A DNA stretch of 64,000 nucleotides from Chrysopilus asiliformis (Eukaryota; Arthropoda; Insecta; Diptera; Rhagionidae), in NCBI GenBank assembly GCA_964034945.1, contig OZ035961.1, forward strand, positions 62,970,744 to 63,034,743, written 5' to 3'. The notes below the pieces were generated by a model. That model ran no database searches, had not been told where the DNA came from, and worked only from the letters and a program-made list of their open reading frames with translations. Each line of letters starts with the position of its first letter. Within the stretch, counting starts at the first letter, position 1. Both the position numbers and the translations under genes were made by a program. This document shows, piece after piece, positions 23,390-33,765 of the stretch.

Positions 23390-23745
23390 TATAAATTTTT
23401 TTTTGCAAAGTCTGAAATATCTCGATAACGGTAAAAGGCAAAAATGTAGAGAATATTAATAACTTTTTTCGAAAAATCGTTAGTTTGCCAACAATTCGCA
23501 AAAATCATTTTTTTTTAAATTTTATAGCTATCTCGATAAAGGTATAAGATAGCGGATAACGCTAAACGATAAAATTGTGGGAATTATTGTTCTCTTTAAT
23601 TCATCTCATACATTGATATAGCAGAAAGCCGCTGAAAAAACAGCCGTGTTTTTTCAGTGCTCGGGAAATGTTTTTAGGCAAAATTAAGAGGTCGAAATTT
23701 TTCATGATAATACTTTATTATACTACGTAGAAGAAAGTAATTAAT
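23390..23745 (-). repeat. Interspersed repeat family B, copy 3
   Basis: Inverted and internally deleted: CTCGATAACGGTAAAAGGCA words, then GGCAAAATTAAGAGGTCGAA and an end in ACGTAGAAGAAAGTAA. The microsatellite part is missing. Confidence 0.6.
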
Positions 23746-24370
23746 CCATTAATGTCCATAAGAAAACCACTGAATCTTTTTAACACAAATTTTTCAATTT
23801 GTTCTCATAAAATAAACCAAATAAAAAGACATTTCTGGAAATAGAATTTGTGCACAAATTAGTGGTTATAAGTTAAAGTAGCTTAAGTAGATCTTCAGGC
23901 GGAGCCAAAGTGATCTGTTTGTAGAGGCAAATACAGATAAAGTTTTTATCAATAAAAATTTTAAGTACATAAACAACACTGTTGCTTAAAAAACCTTTTT
24001 TATGTCTCTCCAGTGGTAGACTCTAGATTGGGTTTTTCTTTTGACCAGAGATCCTCAGCTGATCAAACGTAATGCCTAATGCATAAAATTAGAAAAAAAG
24101 ATACAATAATCTACGTGAAGTTGCGAAAGAAAAACTTGAATAAAAGTAACTTTAAAAATATTAAATAAAAACCTTAGCCTATTAACGGCCGTTTGCGCTA
24201 ACTGTTCTTAAAAAAAAGTTGTGCTTAGCCTACTAAACCGTAGAAACTCTGGGAGGTGGGCTTAAGTTTCTAAGAGTAGTTAGTGCAAACGGCACTAAAA
24301 TAATTTTTTTTGATGTTAATAGGGTTAATAAATAAATGTGTATAATGTGCAAAATTATATTTTCTTACAG
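23746..24370. other. Probable intron of the PSME3IP1 gene
   Basis: No gene or named repeat seen. It ends in a good splice acceptor (TTTTCTTACAG, 24360-24370). If the gene's first exons lie to the left, this and possibly many kb of transposons upstream are intronic. Confidence 0.4.
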
Positions 24371-24939
24371 AAAATTTAATACGTGGTTTAGATGAAGATG
24401 AAGTCGATTTTTTGGATTTGGTGGATCGAACTAAAATCAATATTGAAAGACAGCAAAAGCTGGAAGAAAGAAAAGAACTATTGGATTTTCGACAAAAAGT
24501 GGCTACTTTGGAAGAAGAATCATTGGTAACATAGGTGTTAATCCAGTATTAAAATTATTGTGTATTATTTTTACAGAAGGTTCAAACGGAAAATACAAAA
24601 AAATCAATCTCGATACTTTCTTCGAATCGCTCTTCACAAAAAAGAATATTGGCAGGAGGTGTTCGAAAACACAAAACTATTGACAATAATGACAGTAAAA
24701 AATATATAACAGCCAAAATGAAATGTAAAGTGACCAATATGTCAAAAAATAGTAGTTTTGATGGATTAGATAAGGGCGCTCTACACTGTATCGGAGTATT
24801 ACCTGGTATTGGCATATACAAAGAATCTAGCGATTCGGAAATAAGCACAGACAGCGAAGAAGATGCAGATATATGTGGAAAAGTCGATTTATTTAATCGG
24901 AAAGATTGTATCGAAATGAAGAAAAACTGCGAATCTTGA
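24371..24939 (+). CDS. PSME3IP1: PSME3-interacting protein (NIP30/FAM192A family), last two exons
   Basis: A host gene. The exon at 24371-24525 enters with two bases of a split codon and encodes the core NIP30 motif IRGLDEDEVDFLDLVDR and a charged helix. A 51-bp GT-AG intron (24526-24576) follows, in phase. The last exon, 24577-24939, encodes a basic linker (LAGGVRKH), then the conserved C-terminal block LHCIGVLPGIGIY with an acidic serine stretch (SSDSEISTDSEED), ending in TGA. In vertebrates this protein binds the proteasome activator PSME3 (PA28-gamma) in the nucleus, its CK2-type acidic serine segment being important. Frames and splice sites are intact, so the gene looks functional. The N-terminal exon(s), which carry the EEWEKVR-type region, were not found in the window. 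An AATAAA signal lies just after the stop (about 24948). Confidence 0.85.
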
Positions 24940-25253
24940 GATTACAAATAAATTATGTTTACTATAAAGCATGAAAATAATGAATTATGCATTGTATTTT
25001 TAATCCGGCATATTTGACTGTTGTATTGAAATGTATGACCAAAGCATTAGATATTTCGTTTTGCTGCCTTCGAGCGAAAATATATTGAATCGGTGAATAC
25101 CGAAGCAAAGTCGAATCGCTAAAAATACGTTGTCATTATTTTACATATGACTCATACACCGATCAGATCCAAATGCAATTTTTCGTATATTTTCTGGTCG
25201 TTTGAAGATTTTTTGGTTTGTTAGGAAATTTTTAGCCGCTTCAATTGGATGAT
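24940..25253. other. 3' flank of PSME3IP1
   Basis: Contains the likely polyadenylation signal near 24948. No other gene is seen before family A copy 5. Confidence 0.5.
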
Positions 25254-25574
25254 TTTTATACCTGTATGGTGAAACCAAAGGGTATATTAGATTTGCCTTA
25301 CCGTTTGTAACGCCAAGAGGGGGACCCTCCATACGAACGAAAACATTTTTTGCGAATATCTCAAAAACGGTGCATCTTATCAAAAAAGTCCAAGAACAAA
25401 AGTTATTTAGGATATGATTCTACATAAAACTCCCATACATCAAAATCCGATTGGAAAAATTTTTTAAAAATCTTTTTGAAAAGTTTGACTTTAACAACTG
25501 TTCGCCGTTCACTTAAATCACCATACGGGTTTTCAATAATTGCCAGATTGGCAATTATAGCTTTTGTTATGTTT
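25254..25574 (-). repeat. Interspersed repeat family A, copy 5 (microsatellite deleted)
   Basis: Starts TTTTATACCTGTATGGTG and ends CTTTTGTTATGTTT. The internal microsatellite and its flanks are absent: GTTTGTAACGCCAAG runs almost directly into the GGGGGACCCTCCATACG part. Confidence 0.7.
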
Positions 25575-25990
25575 TTTTCAAAAATTTATTTCTCGCGACC
25601 TGCTTATCGTAGATACATGGTCTTTATAAGAAAACACGGTCTTTAAAGGAAATTATAAAATTTTCAATATGGCTCAACGTTTTCGAGAAAATTGCAAAAA
25701 ACTGTTTCGTTCGGATGATTTAGGGGGCAAGAAATGGTCCGATTTTGCCCATTCAAGTCCTTAGCCGAGCCATTTACGAGAAACGTAACTACAAAATTTC
25801 AGGTCTCTAGCTCCATCCTTTCGAGAGTTATGTTGTTCACGGACAATATATCATAAAGACTATAAAGATATTGTAAGGAATTGTAGAAAAATCTAATTGC
25901 GTGAATTGTAGGAAACCTAATTGCATGAATTGTAGGAAGATTTAATTGCGTGAATTGTAGGAAGACCAAATTACGTGAATTCTTTTTTTT
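25575..25990. repeat. Diverged family A relative and a 29-30 bp tandem repeat
   Basis: 25700-25820 resembles the middle of family A (AATGGTCCGATTTTGCCCAT, CAAAATTTCAGGTCTCTAGC). At about 25877-25980 a unit like TAATTGCGTGAATTGTAGGA is repeated four times. Confidence 0.5.
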
Positions 25991-26205
25991 AGACGATATG
26001 ATATTATATGAGATTGAATCGATTTTTATATATATATAATTACAGGTAATTAAATTATTTGTAGTGGAAAAAATATATAAATATATATATATAAAGGGTG
26101 ATCCAATTGGAGGTACTTTTTCCAATAGGGTTATTTTGACAGTTCTTATGTGTCAACTGGCTTGTCTATGTGACGTTTGTGTTCAGTATTCAGTGCCATT
26201 TCATC

Positions 26206-26836
26206 ATGAATAGACTTACGTGTGAACAACGTTTACTAATTGTGGAAACTTATTTCCAAAATCAGTGCTCAGTTAGGAATTGTTATAGAGCTCTTCGTCC
26301 ACATTTTGGTCGCCATAATCGTCCCACTGAACGCACTATTCGTGAAACCATCACCAAATTTCGAGCTAATTTTACACTATTAGACATTCATCCATCAACC
26401 AGAGTAATGAGAATATTGCTGCAGTAGCAGAGAGTGTTCGTGAAGACCGTGATCAATCAATTCGTCGCCGTTCTCAAGGTTTGGGCACCGTTACAGAGCA
26501 ATGATCAATGAATTTTTTTTAATTCAAGATATTGGTGTAGCTAACTTGTGGTTGCAACAGGATGGCGCTACATGTCATACAGCTAACGATACAATCGCTT
26601 TATTGAGGGAAACGTTCGATGAAAACATCATCTCAAGAAATGGTCTTGTTAATTGGCCACCGAGATCTTGTGATCTGACACCATTGGATTACTTTCTGTG
26701 GGGATATGTGAAATCTCTTGTTTACGTCAATAAACCCGGAACGATTACAGCTTTGGAAGCAAACATAACCCGTGCTATTCGCGGAATGCCGACCGATATG
26801 CTTGAAATAGTTGGACCCACAGAATGGACCATTTAA
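26206..26836 (+). pseudogene. mariner-type transposase, internally deleted
   Basis: The N-terminal DNA-binding part (26206-26427) ends in TRVMRILLQ, a frameshift of the expected TR-NIAAVAESV segment, which continues in another frame to about 26500 (SVREDRDQSIRRRSQGLGT). It then jumps to the C-terminal catalytic part: LWLQQDGATCHTA with the second Asp, and WPPRSCDLTPLDYFLWG with the third acidic residue. The stretch that should carry the first catalytic Asp (usually followed by EAHF) is deleted. The nested MITE begins just after the C-terminal end. Not functional. Confidence 0.8.
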
Positions 26837-26850
26837 GAGTTAGTCGTGGG

Positions 26851-27434
26851 CAGTGTTGCCATTTTCAGCGACTTGTCTCATTTCTAGCGACTTTCATGCC
26901 TTAAAAAGCACGTGTTGAGATTTGAGATTTTAGTGGTCTTTTGGGGACTTTTCGGAGATTTTCAGCGATTTTCAAAAATTTCTTAAAAAAACTGTGTTTT
27001 GCTAATAAACATCATTTTTTACAATTTTTTACGTTTATGTTACACAAGAACATTTGATAAAAATGCAAAAAATTAATGAAAATTGAATTAAGACCTAACA
27101 ACAGTGGATTTAGACATAAATAAATCTTTGATCTCAGATGTGAGTAAATTTTATGTAGATATTTTGACTTGAAGTCTATTTAGTTATCATTTTTCTAAGA
27201 AGAACTTAACAGTTTTTTATTTTTGTGTTTTTTAAGAAGACAAAGTTGTTTTTTTATTATATTTTATTATTGTTAAAAACAAAGAATAAAAGCGATTTGA
27301 AAACAAGATATATGTTTAAATATGCATTAAAAAAAAGTCTCAAAACTAGCGATTTTTGTCTATAATTTCGGAGACTTTTGAGATTTTTTTTCCTCATTTT
27401 AGCGATTTTGGGCTTGAGGTCTCCGGCAACACTG
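26851..27434. mobile_element. hAT-type MITE (CAGTGTTGCC ends)
   Basis: Inverted ends CAGTGTTGCC, flanked by an exact 8-bp duplication GTCGTGGG (26843-26850 and 27435-27442). Subterminal repeats AGCGACTTT/AGCGATTTT occur at both ends. It is 584 bp and non-coding. The flanking sequence reads across as mariner 3' UTR, so it inserted after the mariner. Confidence 0.9.
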
Positions 27435-27587
27435 GTCGTGGGCAACATTTGAAGGAAATTATCTTTAAACATTAAATGGCATGAACCAAACTAACAACTT
27501 AAATAAAGATTTTCCTTTATATTAATTATTATGTGTTTTATTTAAAAAAACAGGAAGCTCTTATTGGATCACCTTTTATATATATAT

Positions 27588-27842
27588 TGTGCGGTTATCT
27601 GATGGCAAATTAATAAAACACCTTTTTATTGTCCGCTTAATGCGATTAAAATATTTATTATGGATCGTCCTATGCGTGCGGTGGTTAGACAAGTACTAAA
27701 AACACAAGCAAAGGCCGATAGAGCAGAAGACGATACAGCAACACGATAGAAAGTGAAAGCGTACTGAACCGTCGCGTACTCTGTATATACAGACGCAAGT
27801 TAAGTGTTTTAAACAGTACTAAGCGTGTGAAAATTCCGAACA
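27588..27842 (-). repeat. LTR of a BEL/Pao-like retrotransposon
   Basis: On the minus strand a 255-bp unit starting TGTTCGGAA and ending AACCGCACA (TG...CA). A TATA-like word (GTATATACAGAG) lies near 27785 and AATAAA near 27620. It is immediately preceded on that strand by a purine tract (GGGGGGAGGA), the polypurine tract that normally abuts a 3' LTR. Confidence 0.65.
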
Positions 27843-28690
27843 TCCTCCCCCCGAGAGCTAAGATCAGAACCGAGTCGTTTGTTGCGATTATCTCCCAATG
27901 GTCGGTTGTTGTGCTGATCCCCACGGTCCCTCCACGAGCCTTGACCATTAGCCTTCAAGTTATGCATTGCCATAATACGCCTCTCCAAGAATGGGAACAA
28001 CTCTTTGAGTGATGGCGGAGCCACCGGGCTACGATCTATTTCCCAAGCGGCTCTAGTCGAGTTTTCGCTCGATATGTAAACTGCAATAAAAGGGCTCCAA
28101 GTTTCCGTATTGCAATCAAAACGGTTCAATGAACGCAATTCTTGCTCCACAGTGTCAATGATGGAGCGTAGTTGATCTGATTGACCATATTCCATTTGAG
28201 GAATCTCGATAATTGCATTGATATGAGCGGTTACAATTTGGTACAGATTGTCATAAGTATCTAATTTCTTCCCAATTCAGTCCAAGTCGTCCTTGTCCCG
28301 ATGTTCGGTTTCGCCAGCGCATTGTCGGGTTTCACCTTCCAATGCCGACATAAGGAGATCAATTTTTGAAGCGGATGATATTCTGGTTTCTAACACCTTA
28401 CTAATAAAATGGAGCGCGCCATGATGTCCACGCAGTATAGCTCCCATTGAACTTGGAAAGCATAATTTCAGTGACCCTTGGTATCGGCCGATTACGATGC
28501 GGATCAGCAACATTCGTCAGTGCTGACAATCGTTATTTTGCGCCATGATAAAGATTGGCTGTCCTAATCGCCAAAGTCTCATTCCGGTCGAGTGCGCCCT
28601 CGGAAACTGTAGGCAGCTCCGCGAGTATCAATTGCTTGGTTTGAAATAAAGCCCAGTGTGCCTCACTGACACCACAGTGTGGTCACTGAA
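27843..28690 (-). pseudogene. BEL/Pao gag remnant fused to its polypurine tract
   Basis: Minus-strand translation in shifting frames gives a BEL/Pao-type gag: KFNGSYTAWTSWRA, ISSASKIDLLMSALEG, YDNLYQIVTAHINAI, then IIDTVEQELRSLNRF and TETWSPFIAVYI and a FLERRIMAMHNL segment. There are frame changes near 28300 and 28390, and a stop. The last codons (SSRGED) are read from the polypurine tract next to the LTR, so all of pol has been deleted. No matching 5' LTR was identified. Confidence 0.65.
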
Positions 28691-29075
28691 CAAAATTGAC
28701 ATGCCAATTATTCCAGGATTTGTTCCGATACCGATAAAACACGGAAATTATATATAGCGAACACAATGCCTCGACTGCGTAGCTTATTTAGCAAAAAGAG
28801 TATTTAGCGTCGATCACTTGTGTATGCGACGAAAAACAAAACAATACTGATAGGCAATTTATTTGCACGAATTTGATGTATACTATTAGGATGACAAAAA
28901 CTAGGCGCGATGAATAAAACATAACAATACTAGATCATATAGAAATCGGTTTATTCGTTACATTAAATTACAGGGTATAGATGTAGTTTCCGATGTCGTG
29001 CGCCGGTCCGGTTCACTCCTGTATATAAACAAAAACAACACGTAAGTCTATAAGACTTAATGAGGGCTTACAGCT
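28691..29075 (-). repeat. Second LTR-like segment
   Basis: On the minus strand, after a purine tract (AAAAGGGAGGA, about 29080-29090), the sequence starts TGTAAGCCC, has a TATA-like GTTTATATACAGG near 29025 and AATAAA near 28955. This is the layout of an LTR but unlike the one at 27588-27842. The right boundary is unclear. It could be a solo LTR or part of a different element. Confidence 0.35.
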
Positions 29076-29150
29076 ATCCTCCCTTTTCCTCGGACAGACC
29101 AAGAGTACACGACGAACGTGACTTTACCTTTCGGACCCCAGATGATAAGG

Positions 29151-29325
29151 TAGTCAGCGACACACGCCGACAAGCAGGGTAGTCAGCGACACACGCCGAC
29201 AAGCAGGGTAGTCAGCGACACACGCCGACAAGCAGGGTAGTCGGCGACACACGCCGACAAGCAGGGTAGTCAGCGACACACGCCGACAAACAGGGTAGTC
29301 AGCGACACACGCCGACAAGCGACAC
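29151..29325. repeat. Six tandem 29-bp repeats
   Basis: The unit TAGTCAGCGACACACGCCGA plus nine more bases repeats at 29151, 29180, 29209, 29238, 29267 and 29296, nearly identical. Its GC content is well above its surroundings. It sits next to the polypurine tract of the LTR-like segment, so it may be part of that element's 3' untranslated region. Confidence 0.85.
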
Positions 29326-29498
29326 ACACCCAAGCGAACGACAAACGCTCACCTCCCCTGATTTGTCATCTTGCCCGGAATCACAACAATCCGACGGACG
29401 GAAAACTATCACATTCACTACAGTCAACACTACCCCTTTCGTCTCATCCCCTTCGAACTACAATAAAACTAATCTAATTACACAACACAATAACTAAT

Positions 29499-29695
29499 TG
29501 TTAAGAATTAATCTAGTACAAATAGCATTGTTGATCTAATACATTTGTTTAGTATTCAACTTCATTGTAAACTCACTTATCAGTAGCGCTTTGAACTAAC
29601 TTATGCGATCTTTGAATTAACTAAATAAAACTTCCTTCTTCTACTTTTGTCACTCGACCGAAACACTGCGTTTTTCTTTACCACTAAAGTTAACA
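29499..29695 (+). repeat. copia 5' LTR
   Basis: Starts TGTTAAGAATTAATC and ends AAAGTTAACA (TG...CA). It contains AATAAA near 29624. Identical to the 3' LTR. Confidence 0.95.
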
Positions 29696-29711
29696 GGTTA
29701 TGGGCCCAGCC
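29696..29711 (+). promoter_or_regulatory. copia primer-binding site (half initiator-Met tRNA)
   Basis: GGTTATGGGCCCAGCC directly follows the LTR. It is complementary to the D-arm/anticodon region of initiator tRNA-Met (CTGGGCCCATAACC), the half-tRNA primer known for copia, rather than to a tRNA 3' end. Confidence 0.85.
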
Positions 29712-29847
29712 AGACCCTTAACCAAGGATACGGAAAGATCAAGACAAGCATTACGGAAATTGATTTGGAAGGCGGAATTTGCTGTAAATCTACAAGTAAG
29801 TTGTCTGTGATTTGTATTCGGTTCGAGGAAAGTAAGGTTAAAACCTC

Positions 29848-31065
29848 ATGGCGTCGACTTTTATGAAAATTCCATTGTTTAATGGAATGAATTATGCGAC
29901 ATGGAAAGCGCAAATGGAAGGTGTTTTACACAGGCACCGTCTTTTAAAGGTCGTCAGTGGAGTAGAGAAAAAACCATCAGTAGAAGCAGAAATCGAAAAA
30001 TGGGAAGAGAAGGACTTCGACGCACGCAGCGAAATTCTACTTTCAATGGAGCCGGCGCAGATTTCGCTCATAGAAAATCTAAAATCGTCAAAGGAAATCT
30101 GGGATTTTTTGTCTGATAGTTATGATCGTAAAGGGACGCGGCAAAAAGCAGAAGAATTTCGCAAGCTGGTTAACATGCGAATGGATGAATCGCAATCAAT
30201 GGAGGAATATTTGCGTGATTTTAGCAGTTCAATTTCAAGGTTGATGGAGCTGGATGCAAAACTTGATGAGCAACTCCTCGTTACTCTTTTGCTGGACAGT
30301 CTACCCTCCTCGTATAGAGATGTGCAAGCTGCCTTCGACGTATGCAAGGAATTCCCTACAATGAGCCTCGTCAGAACTCGGTTGATGGAAGTGGGCAACA
30401 AGCGATTTGCGGATGCAAACGTTTTCAAGGTGAAGGATTTGAAGGAAATTCAAGGTAAATCATATAACAATCGTAATAAATCCAAATATTTCCCGTTCAA
30501 GTGTCGCCGTTGTGATAAGAAAGGCCATATGGCAATAGATTGCAAATCATTAAATCATCGCGAATTCTCAAAAACGGTTGACTCAAACGACGAAATCGAA
30601 CAAGGATTCATTATTGCAGAGTCGATGCAATCGACATCTCAGCAAGTGTTAATATCGACGGTACAACGAAACAGCTGGTGTATCGACAGCGGAGCAACTT
30701 CGCACATGTGTTCCAGGAAGGACTCCTTTATATCAATTCGGAATGGATCACTTGGCACAGTGCGACTGGCCAACGCACAAACAGCTGAAATTTGCGGTAT
30801 TGGAACTGTCAAACTAGTAACACACGTTGATGGAAAGCTTTGTTCAGTTAACTTGTACAACACGCTTTTTGTACCAGACTTAAGAGGAAATCTGATTTCG
30901 GCAAGTAAAGCGACTGACGGTGGATGCCAAGTAATGTTTAGCGGAGAAAGTACAACAATAAAATCTAACGGCAAGAAACTTGTGGAAGCACGGAAGATTG
31001 GTGGACTGTATTCGTCACAGAAGCTACGGAAAAAGCGAAAACATGCAGTGATGATTCAGAACTGA
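29848..31065 (+). CDS. copia Gag and protease
   Basis: A 405-residue frame from ATG. Residues 1-200 are Gag (NGMNYATWKAQME near the start, then a UBN2-type middle). A CCHC zinc knuckle CRRCDKKGHMAIDC lies near 217-230, and the aspartic protease site DSGATSHMC near 278. The frame leaves the polyprotein at a run of A near 31030 by one base and stops at 31065; translation in the other frame continues with SDDSELNLWHNRLGYL. It assembles virus-like particles and processes the polyprotein. The one-base shift may be an assembly error. Confidence 0.88.
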   Translation: MASTFMKIPLFNGMNYATWKAQMEGVLHRHRLLKVVSGVEKKPSVEAEIEKWEEKDFDARSEILLSMEPAQISLIENLKSSKEIWDFLSDSYDRKGTRQKAEEFRKLVNMRMDESQSMEEYLRDFSSSISRLMELDAKLDEQLLVTLLLDSLPSSYRDVQAAFDVCKEFPTMSLVRTRLMEVGNKRFADANVFKVKDLKEIQGKSYNNRNKSKYFPFKCRRCDKKGHMAIDCKSLNHREFSKTVDSNDEIEQGFIIAESMQSTSQQVLISTVQRNSWCIDSGATSHMCSRKDSFISIRNGSLGTVRLANAQTAEICGIGTVKLVTHVDGKLCSVNLYNTLFVPDLRGNLISASKATDGGCQVMFSGESTTIKSNGKKLVEARKIGGLYSSQKLRKKRKHAVMIQN

Positions 31066-31454
31066 ATTTGTGGCACAATCGGTTAGGTTATCTCAACGCT
31101 GCATCACTTCGGGAACTTCAATCAAAAGCTATGGTCATAGGACTACCACCATTCAGAGCCAGCAGCAATTTGGAATGTCTCACGTGCATCAAGAGTAAGC
31201 AAACAAGGTTACCATTTCAAACAAAAAGGGAGAAATCGGCTACGGATCTGCTGGAGCTCATCCATTCTGATGTCTGCGGTCCAATGAAGACGGAATCTTT
31301 GGGTAAGTGCCGATATTTTGTAACCTTTATCGATGATTTTTCAAGAAAAATGTTCACTTTTTTTATGCGAACAAAAAATGAAGTATTCGAAAAATTTAAA
31401 TCATTTAAAGCTTTTGTCGAAAATCAAACCGGTAAAACAATCAAAAAAAAAACA
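31035..31454 (+). pseudogene. copia integrase, N-terminal part (interrupted)
   Basis: Carries the HHCC zinc-binding gag_pre-integrase domain (WHNRLGYLN ... CLTCIKSKQ) and the start of the rve core: LLELIHSDVCGPM with the first catalytic Asp and FVTFIDDFSRK. The copia reading ends at about GKTIKK (31450), where the TIR element begins. Confidence 0.88.
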
Positions 31455-32340
31455 TGTGTGTGCAGTGCACACGCGGTAGAAGTGAAACCTTAGGAAAACT
31501 AAACAGCGAGAGAATGAGACGAATGCGTTGAAAAACGGGAAAAAGGATATTTGCGGTATCCTTGCAGGACCTTCCGTTTCGAATTTTGAAAATCTAATAC
31601 CGGATTCATTATCAGCGACCCCAAAAACCCCCTTATGCCGATTTTTCCGAGGAAAAAGGGGAAAAAGGATATTTATCCTTACAGGACCTTCCGTTTCGAA
31701 TTTTGAAAATCTAATACCGGATTCGTGATCAGCGACCCCAAAAACCCTAAAATGCAAATTTTTCCGGAGAAAAATGATAAAAAGGATATTTTCATTATCC
31801 TTACAGGACCTTCCGTTTCGAATTTTGAAAATCTAATACCGGATTCGTGATCAGCGACCCCATAATGCCAATTTTTCCGGGGAAAAATGGGAAAAAGGAT
31901 ATTTTCATTATCCTTACAGGACCTTCCGTTTCGAATTTTGAAAATGTACATAGCTAAAAACTTGCTCCTGGCAACATAGATCATTTTGCAAAAAACCGCA
32001 TAAAAATCGGTCCAGTAGTTTTTGAGTTTTGTAATCTCAGGCAGACAGACAAACAGACAAACAATAAAACATCCATTTTTATATATATAGATATGTATAT
32101 ATTGCAATGTATGACGAAACATCAGTAATTTATCGCCTCCTCTCTCCACTTCCTCCCTCCTACCACTTCTCCCTTCCCCCCTTCCCCCTTCCCAATACTC
32201 TTGTTTAGGATAAATTGACCGGCACCCATCTGTATTCTATCTCATTTTCTCGCAGGCTAAAATATCCTATCTCTTTTTACTGTCGCTTTTTCGTTTCATC
32301 GAGTTTGAAATCACTCACAACGCCGCTAAAGAAGGTTTCA
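31455..32340 (-). mobile_element. Nested TIR element holding Helitron-like H4
   Basis: Inverted words GAAGTGAAACCTT (31479-31491) and AAGGTTTCACTTC (32332-32344) lie close to the two breakpoints of the copia integrase. The interior is an inverted Helitron-like sequence: its TCTATATATATAAAAATGG start is at 32091 on the minus strand, followed by the conserved core (31950-32040) and units of satellite D (31535-31920). Its CTAG end is missing. 32110-32210 is a pyrimidine-rich tract. Exact ends and target duplication could not be fixed. Confidence 0.6.
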
Positions 32341-33110
32341 CTTCAAAAATTAAGATCTGATAATGGAAAAGAATACGTTTGTAAAGAATTTTCAAATTTT
32401 TTGGAAAAATGCGGTATAAAACGTGAGTTCTCTGTTGAGTACACGCCTCAGCAGAATGGAGTTGCAGAGCGGGCAAATCGGACTCTAACCGAAATGGCCA
32501 GGTGCTTTGTGATAAAAAGCTGATTTCCACCTTCTTTATGGGCTGAGATGGTGAATACTTCGGCGTATATAAGAAACCGATGTCCTACCGAAGAAATATG
32601 GACAGGAAGAAAACCAAACATTTGTCATCTTAGGGAAATCGGTTCAACGGGTTTCGTTTTGAATAAAACCTCGAACAAAGGTAAATTCGATGCTCGCAGT
32701 GAAGAGTTCATTCTAGTTGGATACTCAGAAGAAGCCAAGGCCTACCGACTTTGGAAAAAGGGAACTAAATTAGTTATAAAAAGTAGAGATGTAAAATTCA
32801 CTAAAGTTTTCGAAAAGAATATTTTACAGGATAACTCTACCCAATTCTATGAAACAGTTTTTAACCCGACAGATCGGAATGTGGAAGACAAACCTACTAA
32901 AGAAGGGAAATCGGAGCAAAAATCCAATTCCGAAAACGACTCGGACGATGGCGAACAATTCTTCGAAACAGCCAATGTTGAATTGGATGCAGGTGCAAAT
33001 CAAGACTACGAATCAGACGCAACAAATAAGGAAAGTCAAAAAACTGATGAAACAACTCGAATAACAAGAAGCCAAAAGAAAAAATGGAAACAGCAAGTAT
33101 TGCAACAGAA
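32341..33110 (+). pseudogene. copia integrase, C-terminal part
   Basis: Resumes with LRSDNGKEYVC (second catalytic Asp) and TPQQNGVAERANRTL (catalytic Glu), then has an in-frame TGA at 32521-32523 in the place of a residue before PSLWAEM, and continues with NTSAYIRNRCPTE and FILVGYSEEAKAYRLW (copia C-terminal integrase motif). The frame shifts by one base in an A-run near 33080 into the reverse transcriptase frame. The TGA is a true substitution-type lesion. Confidence 0.85.
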
Positions 33111-33765
33111 ACTGGTGGATTGAAGGATCCAATTACCTTCAAGGATGCTTTAAATTCAGCGGAAGCAGATGAATGGAAAGCTGCCATGGAAGAGGAATTT
33201 AATTCGTTGTTAGCGAATGGAACATGGAGCTTAGTCGAACTACCAGAAGGAAGACGTGCAATTGGGAGCAAATGGGTGTTTCGAACCAAATACAGCTGCG
33301 ATGGCGCAGTAGATCGGCGCAAGGCCAGGTTAGTGGCCAAGGGTTTCTCGCAGAAACATGGTTTGGATTACACCGAAACCTTTTCACCAGTAGTACGGCA
33401 AAGTACTATAAGAATGATCTATGCCTTGACGGTGGAAAAAGATCTCGAACTTTGTCACATTGATATGTCAACTGCTTTCCTCAACGGAGATTTAAACGAA
33501 GAAATTTTCATGACTCAACCCGAAGGTTTTATACCAAAAGGATGCGAGGACAAAGTCTGTAAACTTAACAAGGCCATTTATGGACTAAAACAAGCAGGAA
33601 GACAGTGGAATTTCAAAATCACATCAAAACTAAAAGCAATGAATTATCACAATTCAAAATATGATGAATGCCTTTTCTTTCAGAAAGTCAACAACTCATT
33701 TACCGTCATAGCTGTTTACGTTGACGACTTGATAATAGCTACGAATGACGACAACAATTTAAAAA
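33084..33765 (+). pseudogene. copia reverse transcriptase (interrupted)
   Basis: RVT_2-type polymerase: EEFNSLLANGTWSLVELP, GSKWVFRTKYS, RKARLVAKGFSQKHGLDYTET, then DMSTAFLNGDL, LNKAIYGLKQAGRQW and the catalytic YVDD (VYVDDLIIATND). It is cut after about NNLKN by the family B insertion at 33766. Confidence 0.92.

Larger units (their letters stand above)
26094..27577 (+). mobile_element. mariner-type element, deleted and carrying a nested hAT-type MITE
   Basis: Inverted ends AAAGGGTGATCCAAT and ATTGGATCACCTTTT in a TATATA context. Inside are two parts of a transposase with the middle missing and a 584-bp MITE in the 3' part. The transposase N terminus from the ATG at 26206 has an insect-type helix-turn-helix (LTCEQRLLIVETYFQNQCSV). 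The catalytic block is at 26501-26836. Confidence 0.82.

Noticed and set aside
27685..27948. Minus-strand 87-residue frame crossing the BEL LTR
   Set aside because: It runs through LTR promoter sequence and the polypurine tract in a frame other than gag.
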